Shown: positions 39,701 to 48,931 of the stretch, in pieces
Layout: each line of letters starts with the position of its first letter
How positions within the stretch are numbered: position 1 is the stretch's first letter
Source: an uncultured Alphaproteobacteria bacterium
Lineage (GTDB): Bacteria > Pseudomonadota > Alphaproteobacteria > Rhodobacterales > Rhodobacteraceae
NCBI GenBank assembly: GCA_902530595.1
Contig: CACAAX010000001.1
Location: 40,377-104,376 of the forward strand
Direction: 5' to 3'
Length of the DNA stretch: 64,000 nucleotides
Notes under the pieces: generated by a model
Told to the model about the DNA's origin: nothing
Seen by the model: only the letters and a program-made list of their open reading frames with translations
Database searches by the model: none
Made by a program: the position numbers and the translations under genes

Positions 39701-40209
39701 CGGCGGTAAGAAGTATCAATAAGGATGGCAGACAGAAATTGACTGAGGCCTTTACTGAAGTAAATAAAACGTTTCAAACACTCTTCACTAGACTTTTTCA
39801 AGGTGGGAAGGCAGAGCTCGCATTGGTAGATAGCACAGATCCACTAGAGGCGGGTTTAGAAATAATGTGTCAACCACCAGGAAAAAAAGTTACCACAATT
39901 TCACTTCTGTCGGGAGGTGAACAAACACTAACAGCTCTAGCGTTGATTTTTGCGGTATTTCTATCAAACCCAAGTCCCATATGCTTAATGGATGAGGTTG
40001 ATGCGCCTTTGGATGATGCAAACATCGAAAAATACTGTGATATTCTCGACTTTATGATTAACGAAACTAACACAAGATTTATTGTTATTACTCATAACAT
40101 AATAACTATTACTAGAATGGACAGATTGTTTGGTGTTACCATGATGGAACCAGGAGTAAGCCAATTAGTTGGGGTTGATCTCACTCGCGCAGAAGAGTTA
40201 ATTAACTGA
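36754..40209 (+). CDS. smc: Chromosome segregation protein SMC (condensin subunit)
   Basis: ATPase that organises and segregates the chromosome, 1151 residues, family length. The N-terminal head has Walker A GIVGPNGCGKSN (about residues 29-40); two long coiled-coil arms flank a short hinge (around residues 510-620) of the alphaproteobacterial kind, with LITKEGDLWRWDGFVRYSTG. The C-terminal head has signature LLSGGEQTLTALAL and Walker B CLMDEVDAPLDDAN. The start is a TTG placed by a strong AGGAAGAG ribosome-binding site five bases upstream and by the family N-terminus LRLLGFKSF. Confidence 0.97.
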   Translation: MDITKLRLLGFKSFVDSTELELLPGLTGIVGPNGCGKSNIIDAFQWLMGESRPSSMRASGMEDVIFAGVEGRSPRNFAEVTLEIDNSEQKAASEFNRHKEIEISRKITREIGSSYRLNGKEVRARDVQTLFADCSSGSNSSSLIKQGQIAELLNMKPKDRKKILEEAAGISGLYHRRHEAQLKLNGAERNLDRLQDLISQLEVQLKTIEKQAREAERYAKLSKEIRTLKGILLLKQYLSLRSDISSVDTSYTENLKRLSRLETEDRELQKKIDIENENISKQKLDVEEKSEAHQNTLLERQVVLNEINLTERKANELQSQLTQSEADLQREEQLMADAESNMVDQNNLLREVDEKLHDIDEKIENEKEAIEQNNQRIQAVNESYNSLRDKLNELRAEKILNEKRKEERSSTLLDLNRYIEKLNDALEKLKSAEQHEINKLEDLIKEQDNLKSTYQTDANYFFQKEKDFQKNQEEIAIVDNEINKLNATKAVNISELEASKGLLSKNNDQKTVFDKLEIENGFERCLDALFFSELEYPEITKRKISGWQNVLDKIDNKIKKNFSNLENLSSRIKGPDVLNYLFEHVGIVSSTEEGDKLSKMLLPGQQLITKEGDLWRWDGFVRYSTGEISKNELKVRNQKKVVEIQDRLKEIESQLDGLQNKKTILEEKTSSFGNLETERLKISKGGSNLQALEGEIARHKNQRAIASDNIISLEKKIEEETAQLKKYQEHDSDKGDPVDPDSDKNENQLLVSNLEELDKQREELRTEKANFDKLTDDKNSLGERKEEIEINRSKWKAQSEIAIERKSSIKARIESLKLEIEKTSSRPGDLENSKEVIDRKMEVTSKELVNARDTLASSEGNLRKLQSRNKELIAELGLEKENQVRLTTKKEGLADNIAELDSRINNEYNVKFDKFQDEFSNNQIKDFSQAEIETRLEKQIRFRDNLGSVNLRAEQDAKEIRDELETILTERNDVGQAIEKLNAAVRSINKDGRQKLTEAFTEVNKTFQTLFTRLFQGGKAELALVDSTDPLEAGLEIMCQPPGKKVTTISLLSGGEQTLTALALIFAVFLSNPSPICLMDEVDAPLDDANIEKYCDILDFMINETNTRFIVITHNIITITRMDRLFGVTMMEPGVSQLVGVDLTRAEELIN

Positions 40210-40216
40210 GGTTTTT

Positions 40217-41044
40217 ATGGAAGATGATTTCAAAAATATAGTTTCTACAGATTGGCTTGCACAACATTTAGAGGCTCCTGATATAAGGATAATTGATTCT
40301 AGTTGGTATTTTCCGCAAGAGAAACGAAACGCAGAACAAGAATTTTTAGAATGTCATATTCCGGGGGCATCTTTCTTTGATATTGACAAAATAAAAGATA
40401 ACGACAGCGACTTACCTCACATGCTACCACCCTCGGAGATGTTCAATTCTACTGTCCGGAAACTCGGTATAGGTGATGGACATAAAGTCGTCATATACGA
40501 TGGATTAGGAATGAGGTCTGCTGCTCGACTATGGTGGATGTTTAAAGTGTTTGGATACTCTGATGTAGTTGTACTTGATGGAGGATTCCCAAAGTGGGTT
40601 AAAGAAAATAGATCGACTACAGCTGATCTAAACGAGAAAGAAATTAGACACCTGACTATCTATGAAGATAAGAGTATAGTAGCTGATAGGGATGATGTTC
40701 TGAGAGCAACTAAATTAAATCATTGCTCAATAATTGATGCGCGTTCAGAGGAGCGTTTTATGGGAACAGCGCCTGAACCAAGAAGTGGTTTGCGATCTGG
40801 ATCAATAGAAAATTCAATTAATGTTCCTTATGAAACTCTATTGAATGAAGATTTTACGTTTAAAAAAAAGCGAGAGATTTTAGATATCTTTTCTAAGAAG
40901 GGTGTAGTTTTTAATAATTATATTATTACAACTTGCGGGTCAGGAGTAACTGCAGCGGTTTTATATTTAGCGTTAGACGAAATTGGCTGTTCAAAAATTT
41001 CCTTATATGATGGTTCCTGGGCGGAGTGGGGAAAAATTGATTAG
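40217..41044 (+). CDS. sseA: 3-mercaptopyruvate/thiosulfate sulfurtransferase (SseA-like)
   Basis: Two-domain rhodanese of 275 residues that transfers sulfur to thiol or cyanide acceptors. The first, inactive domain contains IDSSWYFP and FFDIDKIKDNDSDLPHMLP; the second has the active-site loop TTCGSGVTAAVLYLAL, where CGSGVTA indicates the mercaptopyruvate type. It follows smc after seven bases and precedes a GNAT gene and an aminotransferase. Confidence 0.88.
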   Translation: MEDDFKNIVSTDWLAQHLEAPDIRIIDSSWYFPQEKRNAEQEFLECHIPGASFFDIDKIKDNDSDLPHMLPPSEMFNSTVRKLGIGDGHKVVIYDGLGMRSAARLWWMFKVFGYSDVVVLDGGFPKWVKENRSTTADLNEKEIRHLTIYEDKSIVADRDDVLRATKLNHCSIIDARSEERFMGTAPEPRSGLRSGSIENSINVPYETLLNEDFTFKKKREILDIFSKKGVVFNNYIITTCGSGVTAAVLYLALDEIGCSKISLYDGSWAEWGKID

Positions 41045-41053
41045 AAGTTTCAA

Positions 41054-41617
41054 ATGCAACATCAAGAAGCAAGCAGAATATTAAACTATACTGTCTCATT
41101 TTTGTCTTTAGAAACTAAGGATATTAAGTATTTTAAAAATGTTTTGGGTAATCATGCTATAAGCTTTCTTAAAGCAATATCACCAAATACATCATATTTT
41201 TTATATCTTTATAAGGAGGTTGGTCGAAAATATGAGTGGACCGATTGGTTGCGATCCGAAAAAAGCAAGTTGGAAAGCTTTTTGACTGACGATAACGTTA
41301 TTCTATATTCTCTCATTCTCCGAGGCGTACCTAAGGGCTTTTTTGTTCTCGATTATAGGCTTTTACCCGTTTGTGACTTAGCCTATTTTGGGTTGTTTGA
41401 TGACGTAACTGGCAAAGGCTTAGGTAAATTTATGATGAACAGAGTTTTTGAGGAAGTAATGGAGAGGGGTGATGTAAAAACACTAACTGTCAACACTAAT
41501 ACACTGGACCACAAAAGTGCCCTTCCTCTTTACCAAAAAGCTGGATTTAATATATATAAAATAGAGAATCATAAGAGAAGTGCGTCGTCTCAATTGGAAA
41601 ATAAGGAGTATCTATAA
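41054..41617 (+). CDS. GNAT family N-acetyltransferase
   Basis: A 187-residue acetyltransferase with the acetyl-CoA loop around FDDVTGKGLGKFMMNRVFEEV and the C-terminal LTVNTNTLDHKSALPLYQKAGF segment. The acceptor is unknown. It starts ten bases after the sulfurtransferase and its stop directly abuts the aminotransferase ATG, so an operon is likely. Confidence 0.82.
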   Translation: MQHQEASRILNYTVSFLSLETKDIKYFKNVLGNHAISFLKAISPNTSYFLYLYKEVGRKYEWTDWLRSEKSKLESFLTDDNVILYSLILRGVPKGFFVLDYRLLPVCDLAYFGLFDDVTGKGLGKFMMNRVFEEVMERGDVKTLTVNTNTLDHKSALPLYQKAGFNIYKIENHKRSASSQLENKEYL

Positions 41618-42796
41618 ATGTTCGAGCATTTAAATAGTCAACCATCAGATAAAATAATGGAGTTAATGGCTCAATACGCGGAGGATACAAGAACAAATAA
41701 GTTAGATTTGGGTGTGGGCGTTTACAAGAATGCCGAAGGAGCAACACCAATAATGAAAGCAGTAAAAAAAAGTGAAGAGATACTGCACAGATCGCAGGAT
41801 AGTAAAAGTTATGTTGGCTTAGTAGGCTCAATTGAATTCTCCAAAAATATAGGAGGATTAGTCTTAAATAACTCTGTAGATGACAAAAGGCTCTCATTTG
41901 CTCAAGCGCCTGGAGGAACCGGGGCCTTACACCAACTTCTTCTTTTAGCCAGAGCTACAAAGAGCGTCGGTAATGTTTGGGTTTCAAATCCAAGCTGGCC
42001 CAATCACCAAGCTATTTTGAAACACTTGGGCATGAATATGAGCTCCTATTATTATTTTGATGAGACCACATGTGAAGTGAATTTTGACAAAATGTATAAA
42101 GACCTCAATGATATGCGTGAAAACGATATATTGTTATTGCATGGATGTTGTCACAACCCTACTGGAGCAAATTTAAGCTTGGAACAATGGGTAGAGATAA
42201 CACAATTGGTTCAGGACAAAAATGTTTTACCTTTCATAGATCTTGCATATCAAGGCTTTGGAGACGGCATAGCTAAAGATGTTGAAGGTCTAAATTATCT
42301 TATAAAAAATGTATCAGAAGCAATGATTGCTGTCTCGTGCTCAAAAAATTTTGGTGTTTACAGAGATAGAGTAGGCGTAGCTATTGTAGTTTCAGAGCCA
42401 GCGAAACAACATGTAGTTCAAGATAACCTTAAATCATTAAACCGGCTTACATTTTCTTTCCCTCCAGACCACGGTGCTGCAGTAGTTAATCAAATATTGC
42501 AGGATGAAACGCTTAAGGTTCTGTGGAAAGACGAACTAGAAGAAATGCGTGTAAATATGTTGGATTTGAGAGAGAGGCTTGCATCAGAATTGCAACGAGA
42601 AACTAAATCAGAGCGTTTCAGTTTTGTTAATAAGCATAGGGGTATGTTTTCTAAGTTAGGCTTAACTTCCGACCAAGTTGAGGTTTTAAGAAAGGATCAT
42701 GGAATATATATGGTCTCCGATAGTAGAATAAATGTAGCGGGTTTGCGTAAAGACGTGATAAATTATTTATCAAGTGCGATTGCGAGTATTATTTAA
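41618..42796 (+). CDS. Aromatic amino acid/aspartate aminotransferase (class I)
   Basis: PLP-dependent transaminase of 392 residues, aspartate/aromatic (TyrB-AspC) subgroup. [21 protein letters not shown] is the typical N-terminal motif; [12 protein letters not shown] and [12 protein letters not shown] bind the cofactor; the Schiff-base lysine is in [14 protein letters not shown]. Substrate preference (tyrosine/phenylalanine or aspartate) is not certain. Confidence 0.9.
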   Translation: MFEHLNSQPSDKIMELMAQYAEDTRTNKLDLGVGVYKNAEGATPIMKAVKKSEEILHRSQDSKSYVGLVGSIEFSKNIGGLVLNNSVDDKRLSFAQAPGGTGALHQLLLLARATKSVGNVWVSNPSWPNHQAILKHLGMNMSSYYYFDETTCEVNFDKMYKDLNDMRENDILLLHGCCHNPTGANLSLEQWVEITQLVQDKNVLPFIDLAYQGFGDGIAKDVEGLNYLIKNVSEAMIAVSCSKNFGVYRDRVGVAIVVSEPAKQHVVQDNLKSLNRLTFSFPPDHGAAVVNQILQDETLKVLWKDELEEMRVNMLDLRERLASELQRETKSERFSFVNKHRGMFSKLGLTSDQVEVLRKDHGIYMVSDSRINVAGLRKDVINYLSSAIASII

Positions 42797-42843
42797 AGCT
42801 GACGAAGATTTGTTTAAGAACAATTATAATTAGGATTAAAGGA

Positions 42844-44790
42844 ATGAAAACTGTAGAAGGATATCAGCCCAAGGAAGAGTTTTCCAAAAAAGCGCTTATA
42901 GATAGGACCAAATATCATGAAATGTATACAAGGTCAGTTGAAAGCCCTGAGGCGTTTTGGGAGGATCAGGGCCGTAATCGACTGCTATGGCAAAAAGAAT
43001 TTACTAAAGTCAAAAATGTTTCATATTCCCATCCTGATATTTCTATAAAGTGGTTTGAAGATGGTGTGCTAAATGTGTCTGAAAACTGTGTAGATAGACA
43101 CCTAGAAAACAAAAGCGAAAAAGTGGCAATCCTATGGGAGGGTGATGAGCCAGGGGTTTCTAAAAAAATTACGTACAGAGAACTCCATGAAAATGTGTGT
43201 AAGGTTGGAAACGTTTTAAAGGATCGAGGCATAAAGAAAGGGGATAGAGTAATTTTGTATTTGCCGATGGTTCCAGAAGCGGCTTACGCCATGTTAGCAT
43301 GTGCCAGAGTGGGCGCCATACACTCTGTTGTTTTCGCAGGTTTTTCTCCAGAAGCGCTTGCGAGTCGAATTATTGATTGTGGAGCAAAAGCGGTGATTAC
43401 AGCCAATGAAGCGCCACGAGGTGGAAAACAAACTCCTTTAAAGAAGAATGTTGATGAGGCTTTGGAGATATCCGGAGATATAACCTCTCTTGTTTTGAAG
43501 AGAACTTCAACAGAAGTTAGCATGAAGGAGGGGCGTGATTTCTGGTTGAATGATTTAATGGATAAAGCAAGTACTGTTTGTCCTCCTGAACCTATGAATG
43601 CAGAAGACCCGCTCTTTATACTCTATACCTCCGGCTCAACAGGAAAACCTAAGGGTGTTTTACATTCAACGGCGGGATATATTCTGTATGCTTCAATGAC
43701 ACATAAATTTGTTTTTGATTATAATGATGGAGATATCTATTGGTGCACTGCTGATGTAGGTTGGGTAACTGGTCACAGCTATATCGTTTATGGGCCTTTA
43801 GCAAATGGAGCAACGACTCTCATGTTTGAGGGCGTTCCTACCTATCCTGACGCATCACGATTTTGGCAAATATGTGAAAAATATAAAGTAAATCAATTTT
43901 ATACGGCTCCAACAGCTATAAGAGCCTTGATGGGGCTAGGTGACGAATTTGTTAATAAAAATGATTTGTCTAGCATTCGAATTCTAGGCACTGTAGGAGA
44001 GCCTATTAATCCTGAAGCATGGGAGTGGTATAATCGGGTAGTAGGTAAAAACAATTGCCCAATAGTCGATACGTGGTGGCAAACCGAAACAGGTGGAATT
44101 CTTATTACACCTTTACCAGGAGCTACAACAACCAAGCCTGGTTCTGCAACTTTACCCTTTTTTGGTATTGAGCCTGCAATTCTTGACCCAAACTCTGGAG
44201 AAGAGATATCTGATGAGGAGTGTGAAGGCGTATTGGTAATTAAGGATAGTTGGCCAGGACAAATGCGTACTGTCTTCGGAGATCACGATAGGTTTGTTTC
44301 GACGTATTTTAATGATTATAAAGGTTATTACTTTTCAGGTGATGGGTGTAGAAGGGATAAAGATGGGTATTACTGGATCACTGGAAGAGTCGATGACGTT
44401 TTAAATGTTTCAGGTCATAGAATGGGAACAGCGGAAATTGAAAGTGCTTTAGTCGCTCATCCAAAAGTTAATGAGAGTGCAGTAGTTGGTTTCCCCCACC
44501 CAATTAAAGGCCAAGGGATATACGCATATGTATCTCTAATGTCCGGAGAGAAAAACTCTGATGAACTTTTGAAAGAGCTTCAGGATTGGGTTAGAAAAGA
44601 AATTGGTCCTATTGCAAAGCCTGATATTATTCAATTTTCCCCAGGTCTTCCAAAAACTAGATCAGGTAAGATAATGAGAAGGATTTTGCGAAAAATCGCT
44701 GAGGATGATTTTAGCAATTTAGGTGATACATCTACTTTAGCAGAACCTGCTGTCGTTGATGATCTGATTACTAATCGTAAGAAGCTTTAA
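42844..44790 (+). CDS. acs: Acetyl-CoA synthetase (AMP-forming)
   Basis: Activates acetate to acetyl-CoA through acetyl-AMP, 648 residues, full length. The P-loop-like [12 protein letters not shown], the WWQTETGG motif and the C-terminal [15 protein letters not shown], including the lysine acetylated for control in other bacteria, are all present. It feeds acetyl-CoA to the ethylmalonyl-CoA pathway genes in this window. It follows the aminotransferase after 47 bases. Confidence 0.96.
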   Translation: MKTVEGYQPKEEFSKKALIDRTKYHEMYTRSVESPEAFWEDQGRNRLLWQKEFTKVKNVSYSHPDISIKWFEDGVLNVSENCVDRHLENKSEKVAILWEGDEPGVSKKITYRELHENVCKVGNVLKDRGIKKGDRVILYLPMVPEAAYAMLACARVGAIHSVVFAGFSPEALASRIIDCGAKAVITANEAPRGGKQTPLKKNVDEALEISGDITSLVLKRTSTEVSMKEGRDFWLNDLMDKASTVCPPEPMNAEDPLFILYTSGSTGKPKGVLHSTAGYILYASMTHKFVFDYNDGDIYWCTADVGWVTGHSYIVYGPLANGATTLMFEGVPTYPDASRFWQICEKYKVNQFYTAPTAIRALMGLGDEFVNKNDLSSIRILGTVGEPINPEAWEWYNRVVGKNNCPIVDTWWQTETGGILITPLPGATTTKPGSATLPFFGIEPAILDPNSGEEISDEECEGVLVIKDSWPGQMRTVFGDHDRFVSTYFNDYKGYYFSGDGCRRDKDGYYWITGRVDDVLNVSGHRMGTAEIESALVAHPKVNESAVVGFPHPIKGQGIYAYVSLMSGEKNSDELLKELQDWVRKEIGPIAKPDIIQFSPGLPKTRSGKIMRRILRKIAEDDFSNLGDTSTLAEPAVVDDLITNRKKL

Positions 44791-44804
44791 AGTGAATTAA
44801 ATTA

Positions 44805-45149
44805 ATGAGGATATCTGTGGTTAAAAACTTTTTTATTATAACTTTTTGTTTATTGACAGTTGCTTGTCAAACAAATCAAACTAGTTTCGAGCAACCCAAT
44901 ATTACAGGGAACTACACTGGCCCAACAATCGGGAATAAGGTCAAGCTAACAGATGATGGTCAGTGTATAGCACGTAATTTGAGCTTTTTAGTGGGGCAAC
45001 CTGAATCGGCGCTCGGTGCAATGGAGTACCCATCCAATACTAGGATTATTTTCTTAGATAGAAATGAAAGTATTGAGAATACTAACCCCAAAAGATTGAG
45101 TATTATTGTTGGCAGTCAGAAAAAGATAGTTAGCGTCTATTGCGGTTAA
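44805..45149 (+). CDS. Small lipoprotein resembling peptidase inhibitor I78 family
   Basis: A 114-residue secreted protein. The signal peptide ends with the lipobox LTVAC, so Cys21 is probably lipidated. The mature part aligns by eye with the I78 inhibitor pattern: CIARNLSFLVGQPESAL, then PSNTRIIFLD, then PKRLSIIVGSQKKIVSVYCG, with two cysteines bracketing the domain. Family members inhibit serine peptidases or have unknown periplasmic roles. The stop is five bases from the convergent dnaE2 stop. Confidence 0.68.
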   Translation: MRISVVKNFFIITFCLLTVACQTNQTSFEQPNITGNYTGPTIGNKVKLTDDGQCIARNLSFLVGQPESALGAMEYPSNTRIIFLDRNESIENTNPKRLSIIVGSQKKIVSVYCG

Positions 45150-45154
45150 ACTCG

Positions 45155-48001
45155 TTAGACACTACGGCTACAATATTCTTCTATGAATCTCTTCTTGAGA
45201 AAGGGTCTTAGTAGTTTTACGGGGTGTATAGATAGACTTAACCGTAGAGATTGATAATCTAAAATCAATTCTTCACCTAAAGTCATATTAGGAAGATTGA
45301 TGCTTTTTTCTGGTAAGTATTCCTTCTCAGAATAACCTTCAAAAAGGGCTAAAGAATTTGTTTTTTTTATAGCTTGAGCATCCCACAGTAATAGTCTTCT
45401 GTTTTTATTAAGAGAGTGAAAGCAATTTGCTTTAATCAGCAGCTTTATAATACTTGGGCCCAGTTTAATACGATGCCATAAATCTTGGGGATCATTATAA
45501 CCATTGCCTCTCTCTTTAATAATTCTATCGACGTCATTTTTTGACAGTCCTTTGATCTGCCTGAACCCCAGGCGTAAACTAAAACAAGGTTCGCCGTGAT
45601 TTTCTAGAGAATGGTTCCATTCGCTTTTGTTTATGCATATTTCTTTAACTTTTACTCCGTGATTTTTTGCATCACGTATTATTTGGGAAGCAGAGTAGAA
45701 TCCCATCGGTTGAGAGTTTAGTAAAGCGCAGGCAAAAACATCAGGATAATGATATTTTATCCAAGCTGATGCATATACAAGAATAGCGAAGCTTGCAGCA
45801 TGACTTTCAGGAAATCCGTATTCACCAAACCCCGATATCTGAGAAAAGCACTTTGTAGCAAAATCCTTGTCGTATCCATTTTTTTGCATGCCATCAATAA
45901 ATCTTTTTTTAAACTTACTAACAGTACCGTTTCTCTTAAACGTTGCTAATGATTTTCTCAGTCTATCAGTATCTCTCAAGGAAAATCCCGCACCTTTCAT
46001 TGCAATTTGTATTGCTTGTTCTTGAAATAGTGGCACGCCAAGAGTCTTACCAAGAATTTCTTTTAGTTTTTCGGAAGGAAAAGTAACTTTTTCTTGTCCA
46101 TTTCTTCTTTTTATATAGGGGTGAACCATATCCCCCTGAATTGGCCCAGGTCTGACGATGGCAACTTGTATTACCAGATCATAAAAGCATTGTGGTTTTA
46201 ATCTCGGAAGGAAGTTCATTTGGGCTCTGCTTTCAACCTGAAAAACCCCTATAGTGTCCGCTTTGGAAAGCATATTAAAGACACGTGTATCTCGATGTGG
46301 AATATTGTTTAGGCTAACTTTCCGGTTGTGATGGTTTTTTATTAAATCAAAAGATTTTTTTATACATGTCAGCATCCCAAGAGCTAAAATATCTATCTTT
46401 AGTATACCTAAAAAGTCTATGTCATCTTTATCCCATGCTATTATACTTCTGCCTTCCATAGCAGTATTTTCAATAGATGTAATCTCATCCAAATAATCCT
46501 CAGTAATTATAAAGCCACCTACATGCTGACCTAAGTGTCTAGGAAAGCCTATCAATTGGTCGCTGAGGGCCAAAGTCTCCAATATTCTAGTATGGTCATT
46601 CTTACCTTTTAAGTTGTTATTATTGTAATGAGGTATCTTATGTCTATCCCATCCAACAATATTTTCAGCCATCGAGGATATTATTTCTTTGCTTAACCCC
46701 ATTACTTTGCCTACATCTCTTATCGCTCCTTTCGCTCTGTAGTGGATGACTGTAGCGCATAAGGCAGCTCTTCTTTCGCCATATTTCCTATATATTTCGT
46801 CTATTATCTCCTGTCTGCGTTCATGCTCAAAATCAATGTCAATGTCAGGAGGTTCGTTTCTCGCTTCTGATATAAAGCGCTCGAATACCATAGACCCAAT
46901 CTCCGGGCTAACGGACGTTACTCCCAAAGAAAAACAAACTATGGAATTAGCAGCAGAGCCACGGCCTTGACACAAAATACCTCTACTTCTTGCAAATTTC
47001 ACTATGTCGTACACTGTGAGGAAATAGGGAGCGTATTTGAGTTTTTTTATTAACAGAAGTTCTTTTTTTACTCCCTTTAATATTTTCACAGGAATATTTT
47101 TTGCATAATATTCATTTAATCCATTAAAGGTTAGCTCGTGTAATATTGTATCGGGGTTCTCTCCTTTGAGCACTTCTTTAGGGTATGTATAGCTGAGTTC
47201 GTCTAAAGAAAACGAGCATCTATCGCTTACAAAGTTAGTGTTGTGTATCGCTTCAGGATAATCTTTGAATATAGTTATAAAATCATGGGGTGATCGCATT
47301 CTTTGCTCTCCATTAGTGCTTGATTCAACTCCCAGGTCATCTATAGTGCATTTCATTTTTATTGCAGATAGGGTATCTCTGACTTTTCGTCTCGAGCCAT
47401 GATGCATTAGAGGAGTAGAAGACCCTACAACTCCACACTTAGCATTTTTTGCAAACTTATTGATTTTGTAAAAACGTATTTCATCCAAGCCATCATATCT
47501 GGGCGCCATAACTATATATATAGATCTACTATTATTTCTCTTGAGTATTTGGATAAACCTCAACCACTCAAGCCTCTCTGAAAGGCTATGATTTTTTTCT
47601 GAAATATGAGCTAAGAATATAATGCCATCTTGGTTTTTGAGAATACTTTCATAGTCAATATGGGAATAACCCTTCTTCGAATTTTTTTTTCCAGTAGTTA
47701 AAACTTTGCATATGTTTTTCCATCCTTGTCGTGTCTGAGCTAAGCATGTTATTTCAGTTCTATGAGTTGTGACAATAGTAACTCCTGGTATTAGTTTTAG
47801 AGGAGAGTATTTACTTTTAGTATCATATTCGATTTCCTTTATAGTTCTAAGCCCTCTTACTATTCCAGAAATGCAATTTTTGTCGACAATTGCTATAGAT
47901 TTTAATCCAAACTCTATTGCTCTTTCAACATACTCTTCAGGATGGCTAGCTCCTTCTAGGAAGCTGAAATTAGATGTTATGCAAAGCTCTGAATACGACA
48001 A
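45155..48001 (-). CDS. dnaE2: Error-prone DNA polymerase III alpha-like DnaE2 (ImuC), C-terminally short
   Basis: Lesion-bypass C-family polymerase of the ImuB/DnaE2 mutasome, 948 residues. An N-terminal PHP domain begins SYSELCITSNFSFLEGASHP; the polymerase core has CQGRGSAANSIVCFSLGV and the catalytic-aspartate motif PPDIDIDFEHERR near residue 385; FGEYGFPESHAASFAILVYA lies in the later fingers/HhH region. It stops right after LSIHPVKLLRP, where relatives (about 1000-1100 residues) continue into an OB-fold; the following bases encode the opposite-strand lipoprotein, so that domain is absent. The start is a TTG directly after an in-frame stop, with only a weak ribosome-binding site. Third gene of imuB-methyltransferase-dnaE2. 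Confidence 0.93.
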   Translation of the reverse strand: MSYSELCITSNFSFLEGASHPEEYVERAIEFGLKSIAIVDKNCISGIVRGLRTIKEIEYDTKSKYSPLKLIPGVTIVTTHRTEITCLAQTRQGWKNICKVLTTGKKNSKKGYSHIDYESILKNQDGIIFLAHISEKNHSLSERLEWLRFIQILKRNNSRSIYIVMAPRYDGLDEIRFYKINKFAKNAKCGVVGSSTPLMHHGSRRKVRDTLSAIKMKCTIDDLGVESSTNGEQRMRSPHDFITIFKDYPEAIHNTNFVSDRCSFSLDELSYTYPKEVLKGENPDTILHELTFNGLNEYYAKNIPVKILKGVKKELLLIKKLKYAPYFLTVYDIVKFARSRGILCQGRGSAANSIVCFSLGVTSVSPEIGSMVFERFISEARNEPPDIDIDFEHERRQEIIDEIYRKYGERRAALCATVIHYRAKGAIRDVGKVMGLSKEIISSMAENIVGWDRHKIPHYNNNNLKGKNDHTRILETLALSDQLIGFPRHLGQHVGGFIITEDYLDEITSIENTAMEGRSIIAWDKDDIDFLGILKIDILALGMLTCIKKSFDLIKNHHNRKVSLNNIPHRDTRVFNMLSKADTIGVFQVESRAQMNFLPRLKPQCFYDLVIQVAIVRPGPIQGDMVHPYIKRRNGQEKVTFPSEKLKEILGKTLGVPLFQEQAIQIAMKGAGFSLRDTDRLRKSLATFKRNGTVSKFKKRFIDGMQKNGYDKDFATKCFSQISGFGEYGFPESHAASFAILVYASAWIKYHYPDVFACALLNSQPMGFYSASQIIRDAKNHGVKVKEICINKSEWNHSLENHGEPCFSLRLGFRQIKGLSKNDVDRIIKERGNGYNDPQDLWHRIKLGPSIIKLLIKANCFHSLNKNRRLLLWDAQAIKKTNSLALFEGYSEKEYLPEKSINLPNMTLGEELILDYQSLRLSLSIHPVKLLRPFLKKRFIEEYCSRSV

Positions 48002-48027
48002 CTAAAAGTTCTATCTTATTAAGCTAT

Positions 48028-48909
48028 TCAACCTGCCTTATTGGAAGACAGTTGAAAGATTATATAGTGATTGAATTTTATAAAATTATCAGAATTTCTT
48101 ATATTTCCGTAAATTCTATCATGTAACCGTCTGCGCTTTTTCTGGTTTACTATAGTCTTATAGACTAGACTAAACAGCTTCATTTTCCAAGGATGGCTTG
48201 CTACTAAGCCTTGATGTACTTTGTCTATTCCAACGCCAACTACATTATAAAATTTTTGCTCTATATCTAAAGATGGAGCAACAGATTTTGTTATATCTTT
48301 TTTTGATATAATATTCAAATCTACATCTTTAATTAGTTTCAGCATTTCCGATAAAGGATGTCCTCCTCCTGGTCTTCTGTTGTGACTACTATGCTTGACG
48401 TCAGAGCGGAAGCAATCCGCAACCAATATTTGTCCACCTTTGTTTAGTAATCCTTTAGCCTTTTTTAGCGCAATCTTTGCAGGAATATATTGAAAGCTTT
48501 CTGAAAACAGACATAAGTCAAATGTCTGTTTTTTTTTGGGTTCATAATCTTCAAACCTTATATTATGAACTTCAGCTTTATTATTTGTATTTTCTAAACA
48601 TCGTTTGCTTAGTATATCGCTAGGTACAATAATAGTGACGCTATGGCCTAAGGAGATTAACTTCTTTGCTGTTTCCCCAGCACCTCCGCCAATATCAAGG
48701 ATCTTCAGCTTTTTCTTTTTTGGAAAGTATTTGAACAGTATTTTTGTATACTGTTCTTGAGCCTTACCCAAATTCTCAAGACAAGGGTCTAGGTTGTCCC
48801 AAACGCCATAGTGCATGTTCTCTTTTCCAGTAACAAATTTTGCTATTGCCAAAGAAACCTCAAGCCCAAGAGCTTTAGTATCTAATGTATTATTTTTTTG
48901 AAATTGCAT
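48028..48909 (-). CDS. SAM-dependent class I methyltransferase inserted between imuB and dnaE2
   Basis: Rossmann-type methyltransferase of 293 residues. Motif I is ILDIGGGAGETAKKL (about residues 74-88), with an acidic post-II region (RFEDYEPKKK) and motif IV FDLCLFSESFQYIP; the MHYGVWD segment before motif I is like that of small-molecule or lipid methyltransferases. A basic C-terminal part (QKKRRRLHDRIYG) follows. Spacers are 22 bases from imuB and 26 bases to dnaE2, so it is presumably in the same SOS-controlled transcript. Its substrate is unknown; I know of no established mutasome methyltransferase. Confidence 0.8.
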   Translation of the reverse strand: MQFQKNNTLDTKALGLEVSLAIAKFVTGKENMHYGVWDNLDPCLENLGKAQEQYTKILFKYFPKKKKLKILDIGGGAGETAKKLISLGHSVTIIVPSDILSKRCLENTNNKAEVHNIRFEDYEPKKKQTFDLCLFSESFQYIPAKIALKKAKGLLNKGGQILVADCFRSDVKHSSHNRRPGGGHPLSEMLKLIKDVDLNIISKKDITKSVAPSLDIEQKFYNVVGVGIDKVHQGLVASHPWKMKLFSLVYKTIVNQKKRRRLHDRIYGNIRNSDNFIKFNHYIIFQLSSNKAG

Positions 48910-48931
48910 CCCTATTTACAGCCTAAATATA

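Noticed and set aside
45155-45200. DnaE2 C-terminus lost by a simple frameshift
   Set aside because: Reading onward in the other frames after the stop shows only the antisense of the convergent lipoprotein gene, not an OB-fold.
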